Shown here: in pieces, positions 11,820 through 21,689 of the stretch
How positions within the stretch are numbered: the stretch's first letter is position 1
How the letters are laid out: each line of letters begins with the position of its first letter
Source: Anastrepha obliqua
Taxonomy: Eukaryota; Arthropoda; Insecta; Diptera; Tephritidae
Length of the DNA: 64,000 nucleotides
Direction of reading: 5' to 3'
NCBI RefSeq assembly: GCF_027943255.1
Contig: NC_072892.1
Span: forward strand, 22,529,792-22,593,791
Notes under the pieces: generated by a model
Seen by the model: the letters and a program-made list of their open reading frames with translations, nothing else
Databases searched by the model: none
Told to the model about the DNA's origin: nothing
Program-made: the position numbers and the translations under genes

Positions 11820-13040
11820 TTAAGTCCCAAGACCCCATACCATCAGACATGAATACCACATAACCGCCGTATGATTTGCGATCAGATATGTCACCCCCCA
11901 GTCGGAATCTGTATAGCAAACCAAATATTCGCCTGTAGATGAATAAGTAATTTTCGCTGCTGAACTCTGCTTCAAATAGCGTAAGACGTGCCTCGCGGCT
12001 TTAAAATGTTCTTCATGTGGATGATTATTAAATTGTGATAATTTAGATACAACATAGGCGATATCTGGCCCAGATATTACCGCCAGGTACATCAACCCTC
12101 CGATTAAACTTAGGTATCGCATCGCGTCAATGTAGCTACATTGCTTCTCACACTTCTTGAGCACTGTACCATCAACCCACGATGTAGTTGCCGATTTGCA
12201 TGAATCCATTCCCCATGTTTTAAGAAGTTGCTTCACATAATGTTCTTGAAGAATTGATATTGCGCCCGCTCCATACCTAAATAAAACGATGCCGGCTCTT
12301 TATCTACAGCTTCAACAAACTCATTTAGTTGCTTTCAAATAATTTTCGTCTGTCCTGCATTAGAGCAAGCTAACAGCATATCATTCACATATAAACCAAT
12401 AAGACACATGGAAGCGTACTCCTTCTTAAAATATACACAACTATCTGCTTGACATCTTTTGAAGCCAATGGTCGTGAGGATTTCCGAGATCTTTTTATTC
12501 CAGTCGCGGCAGGCCGTAGAAGAGTTTCATTAATTTGCACACCTGGGTAGGGTATCTCGAACTTTCAAACGCTAATGGTTGCACCATGTAGACTTCTTCG
12601 TTCAAATCATTATCTAAATACGCTGACACTACATCGACATGATTAACCACAAGCTGGTACTTCGTTGCTAAAGCCAACAACAATCGAATAGTCGAATACC
12701 GTACAACAGGCGCGTAAGTTTCGGTGTAATCAATGTTGCGCACCCCTGAGCTACCAATCTCGCTTTGTACTTTTCGATACGACTACATGGTTTTCGCTGC
12801 TTAGTCAACACCCATCTACAACCAATGACGTTTTTATGCTTTGGTCGGTCCACCAACACCCACGTATTATGTTTAGTAAGTGAATCGAACTCTATTTGCA
12901 TGGCTTCCTCCCAATATTCGGGCTCTGGCAGAGACAAAGCTTCTTCTACTGTTTCCGGACTCTCAGCAATGTAATTTAAAATGTCTACCTCATTACACCG
13001 TCTTTTTGGCCTAGCACTTGTTGAGATGCTGTTGAGAGTT
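11820..13040 (-). mobile_element. Ty1/copia retrotransposon pol remnant (RT and RNase H)
   Basis: Minus-strand pol in broken frames. From right: WEEAMQIEFDSLTKHNTWVL and a GCRWVLTKQ segment (about 12960-12790), the start of RT; YTETYAPVVRYSTIRLLLAL and VNHVDVVSAYLDND (12730-12600); LFYGLPR near 12510 (canonical LYGLKQ); a YVNDM box near 12385 where copia RT normally has YVDD; then SGPDIAYVVSKLSQF, HVLRYLK and YTDSDWG of RNase H (12080-11880). No LTRs are visible. Stops, frameshifts and the altered RT box show a dead copy. Gag, protease and integrase are absent. Confidence 0.8.
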
Positions 13041-13044
13041 AACG

Positions 13045-13645
13045 TTAGATATGTGTGAAAGCTATCCCATATCAAATGATCTTAAGTTGATATCAAACAA
13101 AAAGATTTGTTGCACAAGGTGGTGCCGGATTAATTATTTATTCAAGTTTTTCTTAAATTTGTCTCCCAAAAAAGGAAAGAAAGATCAAAAAACTTAAAAT
13201 TTTACAATCTGACCTTAAAATACAAGGTGTCACAAAATTAATCATACAATTTTTTTAATAACTTTTTTACTAAATACCAAAACAAAAAAAAGTTTAAGTG
13301 ACAGAAATCTTTATTTTGAGCTTCACATACTCCATTGCTTGTTTCTATGCTGCAGCTGTCTAGTTCACAAGCGTCGAATATGATTGGCGTACAATGGCAT
13401 TCGCAAAAATCATAAATCTGCCTATAGGGTGATTAATTTTGCGTTTTAAGCTTTATATTTTTTGTAAGATTTTTAACCATTTTTTCTTTTTAAGTTTCTT
13501 TTTTTCCTTTTTTTCCTTTTTTCGGAAGACCATTTAAGAAAAACTTATGATTAATCTTGCGCCACCTTGTACATACTCAACAAACCTTTTTGTTTGATAT
13601 CAACTTAAGATCATTTGATATGGAATAGCTTTCTCACATATCCAA
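13045..13645. repeat. Inverted repeat with arms of about 80 bp
   Basis: The left arm 13045-13122 and right arm 13561-13645 are near-perfect inverted copies containing gaaagctat, tcaaatgatcttaagttgat and atcaaacaaaaag, and both end inward with ACAAGGTGG. The 440-bp spacer contains a copy of the GGTGGCGC short inverted-repeat family. This may be one composite element or two flanking copies in opposite orientation. Confidence 0.7.
13222..13443 (+). mobile_element. MITE of the GGTGGCGCAAAATTAATCA family, copy 1
   Basis: About 220 bp, non-coding. The left end is acaaggtgtcacaaaattaa and the right end gggtgattaattttgcg. The internal text 'gctgtctagttcacaagcgt' matches the copies at 27557-27760 (same orientation) and 52682-52886 (opposite orientation). 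Copies share terminal inverted repeats built on GGTGGCGCAAAATTAATCA. Superfamily not determined. Confidence 0.65.
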
Positions 13646-13649
13646 CAAA

Positions 13650-14435
13650 CAGGCACTCAGCTGAGGCACTTTCGCCATCAAAGGTTACTCATACGCCCGA
13701 GGCTGATTGCAGGTGCTGATGAGCAATGGGTTAAAGTTCATACATTTACATATTTACGTTATATACCTTGTTTGCACAGTGGTAGTACATTTGATTGCAC
13801 GTTTGCATGTGGACTATAAAAATTAATTACCATATGCTTTATATATACATACACATATATATATAAGTGTAAGTATACTTCTTTCCTTACCCTTATATCT
13901 ACTCCTTCATCCGTTTATCGCTTTGCGATAGCTTTGTTTGCTGTGTTTAAGTTAAGTTAAATCTATAAAAATGTGCATGCATGAGTTTTTATGTATATGT
14001 AAATACCAGTTATTAACTGGCGTAGGTATGTGTAATAATTTTCAAATATTTGCCCATAAATCTAAGCAAACGGCACATTAAAGAAAACAATTAACAACAG
14101 TAATTTGTTGCAGTTAATTGTGATCATGCACGTTTGCCGCTACCTGTGTGTGTATGAATGTAAGCATGTGTGTGCATGCCTGAGCTTATACTAATATTAA
14201 TGGATTGGATGCTGTGCGAAAATTGGTGTTAGCCCAAATTTCCGTAAAATGTCTACAAGAGAGTTAAAAAATTACGCGTCATTTACTTTATTAATTAATA
14301 AAAGCTTAATAGAAATAGGCACTCGAAATCGGTAGAAAAATTTGTGAGAGATGATGAAAGTGGATGGCATGAATTAAATGGTCTCTTTTAATAGGCAGGC
14401 CAATCACCTGCACTGTCAGAAATCAAATAGATTAA
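13650..14435. other. No gene recognised
   Basis: Unique AT-rich DNA with TA/CA repeats near 13840-13870. Nothing else was seen. Confidence 0.5.
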
Positions 14436-14439
14436 TGAA

Positions 14440-14505
14440 ACCAACGCAAGACAAGTCTTGTCGAGGCCCTTTGCTCCCGAGAGGAGTGAATAAGGGGGAA
14501 AAATA
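14440..14505 (+). mobile_element. SINE family 2, body fragment
   Basis: Reads caagacaagtcttgtcgagg, then ctcccgagaggagtgaataa, matching the body of the tRNA-headed SINE at 35834-36003 in the opposite orientation. No tRNA head is present here. Confidence 0.45.
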
Positions 14506-14509
14506 GGCA

Positions 14510-15190
14510 ACGTATGCGCGCTTCCTACGCCCAAGCTCACTTTGCCGTCTTCAATTTTGAGTAAAAGAAAAGGTTCGTTAATTAGAAATCAATTTTAGTG
14601 TCGGGATATTCATTAGGAAATTGTTTTTGCCAACAAGTTCTGCCACGGCAAAAATCGGTTCTCCTTGTAGGTGCATAGCTTTTTCGTGCATAAAATGTGG
14701 ATTTTCAGCACCTCAAGTGTAACAGTTTTGCTTGTTAACCTAACCGTTTAGATAAAAATTTTGACTGGAAAAATCCCCCAGTGCGTGAAATGCACTTCTT
14801 GCAGAACGACTTTCTTCATAAATCTTTTGGATCACTTTTGCGCATTGTTCAACTAAATAACACTCCACAACTAAGTTTGTCGAAACCGGTAGTGCCAGTT
14901 GTCTGGGAAAAATTAGCATATCACAAATAATTGCTGCCATTCTATATCCTTGAATCTGTCCAAATTTCGTTAAATTTCGATTAATCCCCTTGTTTTACAC
15001 CACACAAAAGCAAATCAACTCATGAAGTGAAATCTTTTGATGAGTTAAAGCATCGAAAACTCCTCTTTGTGGGGCTCTGCAAAAGTTTTAAGAAAATCCT
15101 AAATTGCAGCGAAATATCATCTTCAGCGGTGAAGCTCATTTTTGATTTAATTCTTTTTCATCTTCTCCTTGAGTGGCGCACTAACCGTTT
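14510..15190. other. No gene recognised
   Basis: I found no coding signature and no repeat shared with other parts of the window. Confidence 0.4.
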
Positions 15191-15194
15191 ATAC

Positions 15195-15445
15195 GATTTT
15201 GGCCGAGTTTAACAAAGCGCACCAGTCGTTTCTTCTTTTGTGCTAACCAGCGCCAGTTGGACACATCAAGTGAAGTCAAGTTCTTCTCCACCTTATCTTT
15301 CCAATGCAGAGGAGCCCTTCCTCTTCCTCTCCCACCATCAGCTGGCACCGGACGACATGAGTTGTTTGCTAGATCTTTATGTGTATGTCGTTGTAGGCTC
15401 CATCGCCTATGACACTCGCCGTGGCCAACGTGAAAAGGTCTGAAA
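15195..15445 (-). mobile_element. RTE-like LINE C-terminal fragment
   Basis: Minus-strand peptide with RPFHVGHGECHRRW, GGRGRGRAPLHWKDKVEKNL and SLDVSNWRWLAQKKKRLVRF. This is the extreme C-terminus of the endonuclease-reverse transcriptase LINE also seen at 46665-47215 (where the matching text is RWLGHVV and GVTNWRRLARERNDWR). Only the last about 85 codons survive, ending in the conserved LGQNRI-like tail. Confidence 0.65.
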
Positions 15446-15449
15446 ATGA

Positions 15450-17330
15450 TGCGCATCGCTTATGCGATTTAGCGCTGTTAGATTTCTATATTAATTTATG
15501 TTAAGATAGCAATGCTAGAGGAGCTCAGGAGTGATAAAAAAATTGCATGCGAGATTGTCAATAGCTGGTGGAGTGGAAAAGTGTCCCAAAGAACTGATCT
15601 CTGCAAAAGCTCTAGCTTATGGAGTTCCACCCTTAAAATCAATATTTAAAATAAAAATTTAATATATCTGCTGAACCTGAAGTAACTTGAGCTCCATAAT
15701 TCTGTGTTTTATTGAAAAAGAAGTTAGTTTTCCTGAATTATTGGCTTTCCATTTGTCGAAAGGCACTTTTTTGCGTCAAAAATATTGAAATATTTATTGT
15801 AGCTGAACAACTTGGAATTGCTTTGGTAATGGCTTCTACACCAGCATTAAGATTAAGTGAAATTTCTCCTTTTTTCGATTAAATACATAACTTTCGCATC
15901 ACACACACGCACACACGGGTGCGCTCGCACAGCAGTCAATCGCCCGCACTAAAAGCTCAAGGCTTTTGTAAACAATAGGCAAAATATGTTGGTGTGCGCG
16001 TAAAAATGTCAGCGACACACAAAACAGCAACAAACAAAGTAACAGCAACATGCGAAATATTGCAACCGAGTGCGAGTGCATTTTAATATTATGACCAGGC
16101 CAATTTTTATCGGCGCTACTAAATAAAATAAGAGAAATGAGGGGTATAAGGCACAGCAGCCGAACTCTGACTGTAACGACAGCAACAGCCAATAGGAGTG
16201 CAAGAAAATTAAACAAACAAAAAATATTATAATGAAAAAAAAAACAAATGGCAGCAATAAAAATCATTCCATTACACTAAACATAATTTAGTCATAAAAG
16301 GCGAACGCTGAGCATTGACTGAGCGAATGTTAAATGGCCAAATGGCCAAGAAAAAATATTTGAGTTCGCTGGCAGAGAAATTCCATTCCATTTTGCGCAC
16401 ACTTGGCAAGGCGTACACGGATGGCTCTGTGCGGCCTTCGTCGGGAGTGAGGTTGCCCAAAACTGTTGAGTGGCAACATCCTTCAAAACAGGTAAAAAAG
16501 CAAAACAAAAAATTATGCTGCTAATAGGCGCTGCAGTCACCGAAGTGAGTCCATTTAATATTTTTATTTTTGCGTCTATTTTTTTTATTAGATTTCACTC
16601 ATTTTATTGCCTTATTTCCGTTCGCCTGCGCTCCGTTCAAGCGTTTGCGACTGCAACAAAAAGTGAATTAAATAAACGACAAACGCAAAGGCGACCCATT
16701 GCCGTTGGGGGGTAAAATGTGGCGATGTGGCGCCAACAAGTTCCTTCCTGTTTAAATAGTGGAAATAAATTTTTCAGAATTAGCGTTTACGATTGTTTCA
16801 AAAACTGATGCGCCATGAGATCTGTCACCACCTCTAATCCCACCGTTTGCTTATTATTTGGCTTCGTTTTTGATTAACTGTTCAAGTAGTTTCCTGTTAA
16901 GCGCTAAAGTGTCACATTAAATCGCAAAATTAAAATCTTAATATACAATAAAAAAACTGAATTTGTTGTCGGGACGTTTTAGTAATGTTGTTGTTGTTAT
17001 TGTCATTGTTTTTGTTGTTCAAAAACGCTGCACTTTTTATGTGAGCGCTTAAAAATGTGGCAGAGGGTCCCAACAAAATTAAAGTGGGTGACACCATTTT
17101 TTTGATGTGAAAAAATGAAAATGAGATGATAAACGACCAACACTGAAATAACCGCGAGCGCTTTGAATGCTCACTGGCTGTGTTTTAATTAGAATTAGCA
17201 ACGGCTATTTACAACCAAACCCGTTATTTTGGCAATTTCAGAAAGTCACGAAAAACTGTGATAAATTTGGAAGTGAAACACAAATTTGTATGTAAAACAC
17301 AAATTTGTATGCGACTTGGCATACAAATTT
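15450..17330. other. No gene recognised; one possible exon
   Basis: Mostly AT-rich. At 16342-16491 the + strand carries an open reading with balanced base use, from MAKKKYLSSLAEKFHSIL to VEWQHPSKQ, ending precisely at a CAG|GTAAAA donor match (phase 0). I do not recognise the peptide; it could be a real exon of an unidentified gene or a fossil. The phase does not fit the upstream-most visible neprilysin exon. Confidence 0.3.
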
Positions 17331-17334
17331 AAGT

Positions 17335-17480
17335 ACAAAGTGGCGCAAAATTTCTCATCGAATTTTGTTTTTGAATAACTTTTTTACTAAATGAACAAAA
17401 AAAAATATTTCGAGTGATGGAAATCTTTATTTTGACCCATCAAAATTGATTCATCAAACTTTTTATTCAGAATATTTTAA
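17335..17480. mobile_element. MITE fragment, GGTGGCGC family
   Basis: acaaagtggcgcaaaatttc, then ataacttttttactaaatga and 'gatggaaatctttattttga' match the left half of the 13222 copy. The right half is not recognisable. Confidence 0.45.
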
Positions 17481-17719
17481 AAAATTGTGGGCTTGCAGTT
17501 TTATAGCCCATTCAATATTAAACAACAAGTTTAAAGTGACTCAAAATTCTCGTTGCATTTTGACAGTTTTTTTTCGCTGAGGTGTTGAGCATTTTTGAGT
17601 GCATTCAAGATTTACTAACAATGGGATTTATATGGGTGAAAATTTTCCACATCGCATGCAAAAAAAGTTGAGAAAAAACAATGTGAATTTTTTCAAAATT
17701 TATTCGTGTGAGTCGTGAG

Positions 17720-18815
17720 GTCAGTCCATAAGTTCGTGCGTTTTTTAAAGGTGATTTTAAAATTAATAAAAAATATGTTTAAAGTATTTGTTAATCAATA
17801 ATATATTTTCCTTCATTATTTACAATGTCTTCCCAACGTTAAGGCAAATTTTTAAATCCCTGCTCAAAAAATTGTTTGTCCTTGGCGCCAAAATACGCTT
17901 CGATATCAATTTTTATAGCTTCTTTTGAGGAGTAGTTCTTGTTTATCATATGGGATTGAAGTCCACGGAAAAGGTGATAATCAGCAGGTGCAATATCCGA
18001 AGAGTATGGTGGATGCGGCATTAGCTCCCATCCGAGCTCGTTCAGATTGCTTAATGTTTGCCTTGCGGTATGAGGTCTTGCGTTGTCGTGGTGAAACAAA
18101 ACTTTGCGTCTATTCACTAAAGACGATCGATTTTTGTTAAGTGCCTCATTCAGGTTTGATAGCTGATGGGAATAATAATCAGCAGTTATCGTCTGGTTTG
18201 GCTCCAGAAGTTCATAATAAACAATACCGGACATATGCCACCAAATAGACAGGAGAATCTTCTTGGGATGAAGGCCATTTCTAGGGGCCGGTTCTGGTGT
18301 TTCATCTTTATCTAAACATTGGCGTTTGCTGAAGGTTGGCGACGGAAAGTCTATGCGGAACCCATTTTCCCAGGTTTGTAACCTTTCCCAACTGAACTAG
18401 GTGTCTGTGAACTGTACCATGCGATGAATTTAACCTCTGAGCTATTATATCGACTGTCAAATTTGGCTGAGCTTCCACGAGTTCGAGCAAGGCGTCGGAG
18501 TTAAAGACTTCAGGACGACCAGCGCCGGGTTACCACTTCGGAATTTTAAAAACCACTTTTGCGCAGTCCTTACACTCACGGTATCTTCTCCGTGAACAGT
18601 GTTTATTTCTGCAGCAGCAGTTATAGTATTTTTGCCACTTTTATAAAAAAAATACAAAATATGTCTCTTATACGCGTTCGAAAATTCCATTTTATTTTTT
18701 AACAACACGTGCTTCTATCCGCGATTGAAATCACTTGTTGAATGCACAATATATCAAAGAAAATATAAATAGTTCTGTTATGTTCTGCGAATAATTTTTT
18801 GTATGCAAAAATCGT
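17720..18815 (-). mobile_element. mariner (DD34D) transposon, inactivated
   Basis: Minus-strand transposase in pieces: MEFSNAYKRHILYFFYKSGK (start near 18690) with the N-terminal HTH; SVRTAQKWFLKFRSGN; a second HTH (VDIIAQRLNSSHGTVHRHL, 18460-18400); and the catalytic part HHDNARPHTAR near 18080 followed 34 residues later by ADYHLF. That spacing is the mariner DD34D triad. The first catalytic position reads WWHMSG near 18235 where mariners have WWD, so Asp is replaced by His. Several frameshifts occur. The ends carry partial inverted similarity (agttcgtgcg near 17731; atcgtacgaa near 18811). Full length for the family is about 1.2-1.3 kb. Confidence 0.8.
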
Positions 18816-19215
18816 ACGAAAGTGAAATTATGGGAAAAATACGCACGCTTCTGATAATTTTGTGTGCAAATGCGTGGAGGTTTGTTTTTTTTTATATTGG
18901 TTTGTTTCTTAGCTTTTCTCTAGTAAATTCATTCATTTGTGCTTCATTTTTAAGCGCTTCAATGCAAAGAATAAATGTACCCAGTTGATTCCATCTCACA
19001 AATGCTTATTCAAGATTTCAAATGCTTACGCACAAAAATTTGTCCTGTTATGCCATATAGGTATCTGGCAGGCAAAACCGATTTACTGTGGATATGTGGC
19101 ATATGAAAAAAGCAGTTACTACGAGTATTACAAATTCACTCAGAGGTTACCAGTCTGGAACTAGTAAAGTTCACTGTAGGCATTCTACTACACATTTTTG
19201 TACGCTTGCACATAT

Positions 19216-20096
19216 GTACATTAGGGCGCAAATAAAAACAATAAAAAATATATAAAAAAAAATTTAAAAATTAAAAAAGAAAAAAATTAAAAAAAAATTG
19301 GAAGAGAACACCAAGTTTCAGGCAGATCGTTCTACTTCTTTTTGTTTGGCGTTCGTTTGAATCGAGGAAGTCGAGTGATCTTCTTTTTTGTATTTTCGTT
19401 TATTTTTTCCATCACTACAACGCACCGCTTCATGCGTCAGCAGTGTGGACACAAAACGTTTTACAACTCACTTAATCTCCAAAAGTGGCTCCCTCGGATT
19501 GCTGGAATCACTATTTGTTCACTAATTCGAAGAAATGGCAGACAAAAAAAAATTTCATTCAAACGAGGACATGATTTCAGAATCAAATGCTGTTTGAAAA
19601 AATTGGACAAATTCTAATATTCGGAAAGGATCAACAAATTAGAACGTTGGACGAGGTGTATAAGCCCAAAAGCAAACTGTATCAAAAACTTAAAAAAGGT
19701 TTAACCCAAACAATTAAGTAGTTTTTACTTTCGCACGGAAATTTCAAACGACCCAAGTACTTTCAAAAATTTCATTACTTAAATTTTTGTGATAAAATGA
19801 TAAAGATTTTTTAATTTTTTTAATTTTTTTATTTTTTATTTTATTTTTATTTTTTTACTTAAACGGTCTTAAGTATAACCCTGCTATCTAAAGTGATTTT
19901 TTTTTAAATATTTTTGAAAACTAATTTTTGCTTATAAAAAGCTGGTATTTGGAAAGCACTTTCAAATCGGTCCAGATCACGGAAATCTTACTTTTTCTCC
20001 GAAATATTTTGGTGGAAGTCATAAGATAAAGTATTATATATAATATTTTATAATTCCGCAGGAAAACTGCAACTTTTTTTGATGAGCCACCCTAAT
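19216..20096. mobile_element. Element bounded by TACATTAGGG inverted ends, containing a mariner-like fragment
   Basis: The left boundary tacattagggcg near 19216 and right boundary ccaccctaatgta near 20085 are inverted. Inside, 19296-19380 (caccaagtttcaggcagatc, gtttggcgttcgtttgaatc) and 19500-19710 resemble the 5' UTR and C-terminus of a mariner-like transposase: 'gaaatggcagacaaaaaaaa', then 'GKDQQIRTLDEVYKPKSKLY'. The middle is deleted. The border repeats may be coincidental. Confidence 0.4.
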
Positions 20097-20099
20097 GTA

Positions 20100-21485
20100 C
20101 ACATACATACATAGACATGCATCTATACCTATTTAGTAGCTAAGGCGACACATTGCTTATTGACAAAAATTCAGTTCCACAGCTTCAAACGAAAACTTGA
20201 AATCGATTTGTGGGTCAAGTGAGCTCTAGAATAAGTGATTTTCTCCAAAACCTTTCACATCGATTTATTTTGTTAAAATGTAAAAAAAAAATCAAATTTT
20301 CGTCTGCGTACTGAAAGCTGCAAATCTTTAGCCGAAGCCAAAGTTCATATTCAAATTGCATGAATTCAAAGGGTAGTGGCAAAAATCGAGGTCGAAGCAC
20401 CCACTAAACGCACTGAGGTTAAATGGGTTCGCGGGCTTTCTTTTGTTGTTATTGTGCGATCTTATCCACATGCAAGCGAGCACAAAAAGGCAACTACGCT
20501 AACATGACAACATTACAATAACAAAAAATGCAAAAAATAAGATAACATGAACTGGAATGCCAATGTAAATATTTTCAACGTCAGCCGATTTTGTCTCCTT
20601 TTTTGTTTGTTGCTCTGTTTATGATGCGCAAGATTTATCGGTTCAATTAACTACGTATTTGGTTATGGGATTTGTGCGCATAATTACAGCCAGTGATCTC
20701 ATTAAACTTAAAACAGGAAGCAACAATAATTACTTTTACATATGCGACGCTGAAAAATTACAATCGATATGTAAATGAGGAGTCTGTAAGAAATTTTTTT
20801 GTAACAACACTTTTTATCGTTGTAAAATGAGTTAAGTTCAAAAATTGGAACTAATCAATTATTTATAGCTATTTAATGCAAACTAATTAATTAATTATTT
20901 TGTGCTTTTATATTTTTATAATTATTAAATGGTGATTGACACGGCGATCGCTGCGCTAATATGCGAATAGTAGTCAATGAACTTTTGCGTGTTGACAGCT
21001 GATTTGTTGCAGCCGCATGCTGAAACCTGCAAAATGTGGCAAACTGCAAGGAGAAAGCGGGGCACTGTAAACGGCACACATGCACACAGACACTTACATG
21101 TTCAAGCTCCCATACATACATGCACACATACATACATACATACACATGTAATGAGGCAACAATCGAAAATTATGAATTGAGTGCAGAGTGCCATGAACAA
21201 CTACATTCACCGATGCCAAATTGGCTAAGGTGTGGTTCATGCAACAGCGATTTTACATAAGTTTTCATTGCTTTTGACCTGACTGCAGAGGTGAGGCTCC
21301 AAATTTGTATCAAACTGAAGGTTACATTTTTAAAATGCTTGAAGATCCAACTAAGAGACCGACTGTTGTGAGTCTTCCAAGTTATGAAAGTAGAGCTGAA
21401 TGGACTTATGTTGTGTGTGATGCATGCAGTAGCGCGCAAAATAATAGCACTGCTGCGTATTGCAAAGTTTTGCCTGCTTATTTAT
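20100..21485. other. No gene recognised
   Basis: AT-rich sequence with a (CATA)n block at about 21110-21150. No family motif was seen. Confidence 0.5.
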
Positions 21486-21508
21486 TTTGTATTTAATTTT
21501 TTTTATTT

Positions 21509-21650
21509 TTTATAAAAATTTAGTTCATTCTACAACAAAAAGCAGCTAACCTAAAGTTGCAAATTTTTTTTTTAATTTGTTAATATTTTTATGAAAATTT
21601 AGTTTATTCTACAACAAAAACCATGTAACTCAAAGGTGCAAATTATGTAC
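21509..21650. repeat. Imperfect 75-80-bp tandem duplication
   Basis: Two adjacent copies share aaaatttagttcattctaca, acaaaaa and aaaggtgcaaatt-type text (21509-21573 and 21587-21650), with about 15% divergence by eye. Confidence 0.6.
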
Positions 21651-21689
21651 AAAATTAAAAAAAAAAATCAACAAATTTTTATCAAAATA

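Noticed and set aside
11820..13040. Endogenous virus
   Set aside because: Motif order and YVxD box identify Ty1/copia pol; no envelope gene, LTR or viral context is visible.
15899..16267. 122-codon minus-strand reading rich in Leu, Phe and Cys
   Set aside because: Composition follows T-rich DNA; no start context, domain or splice logic.
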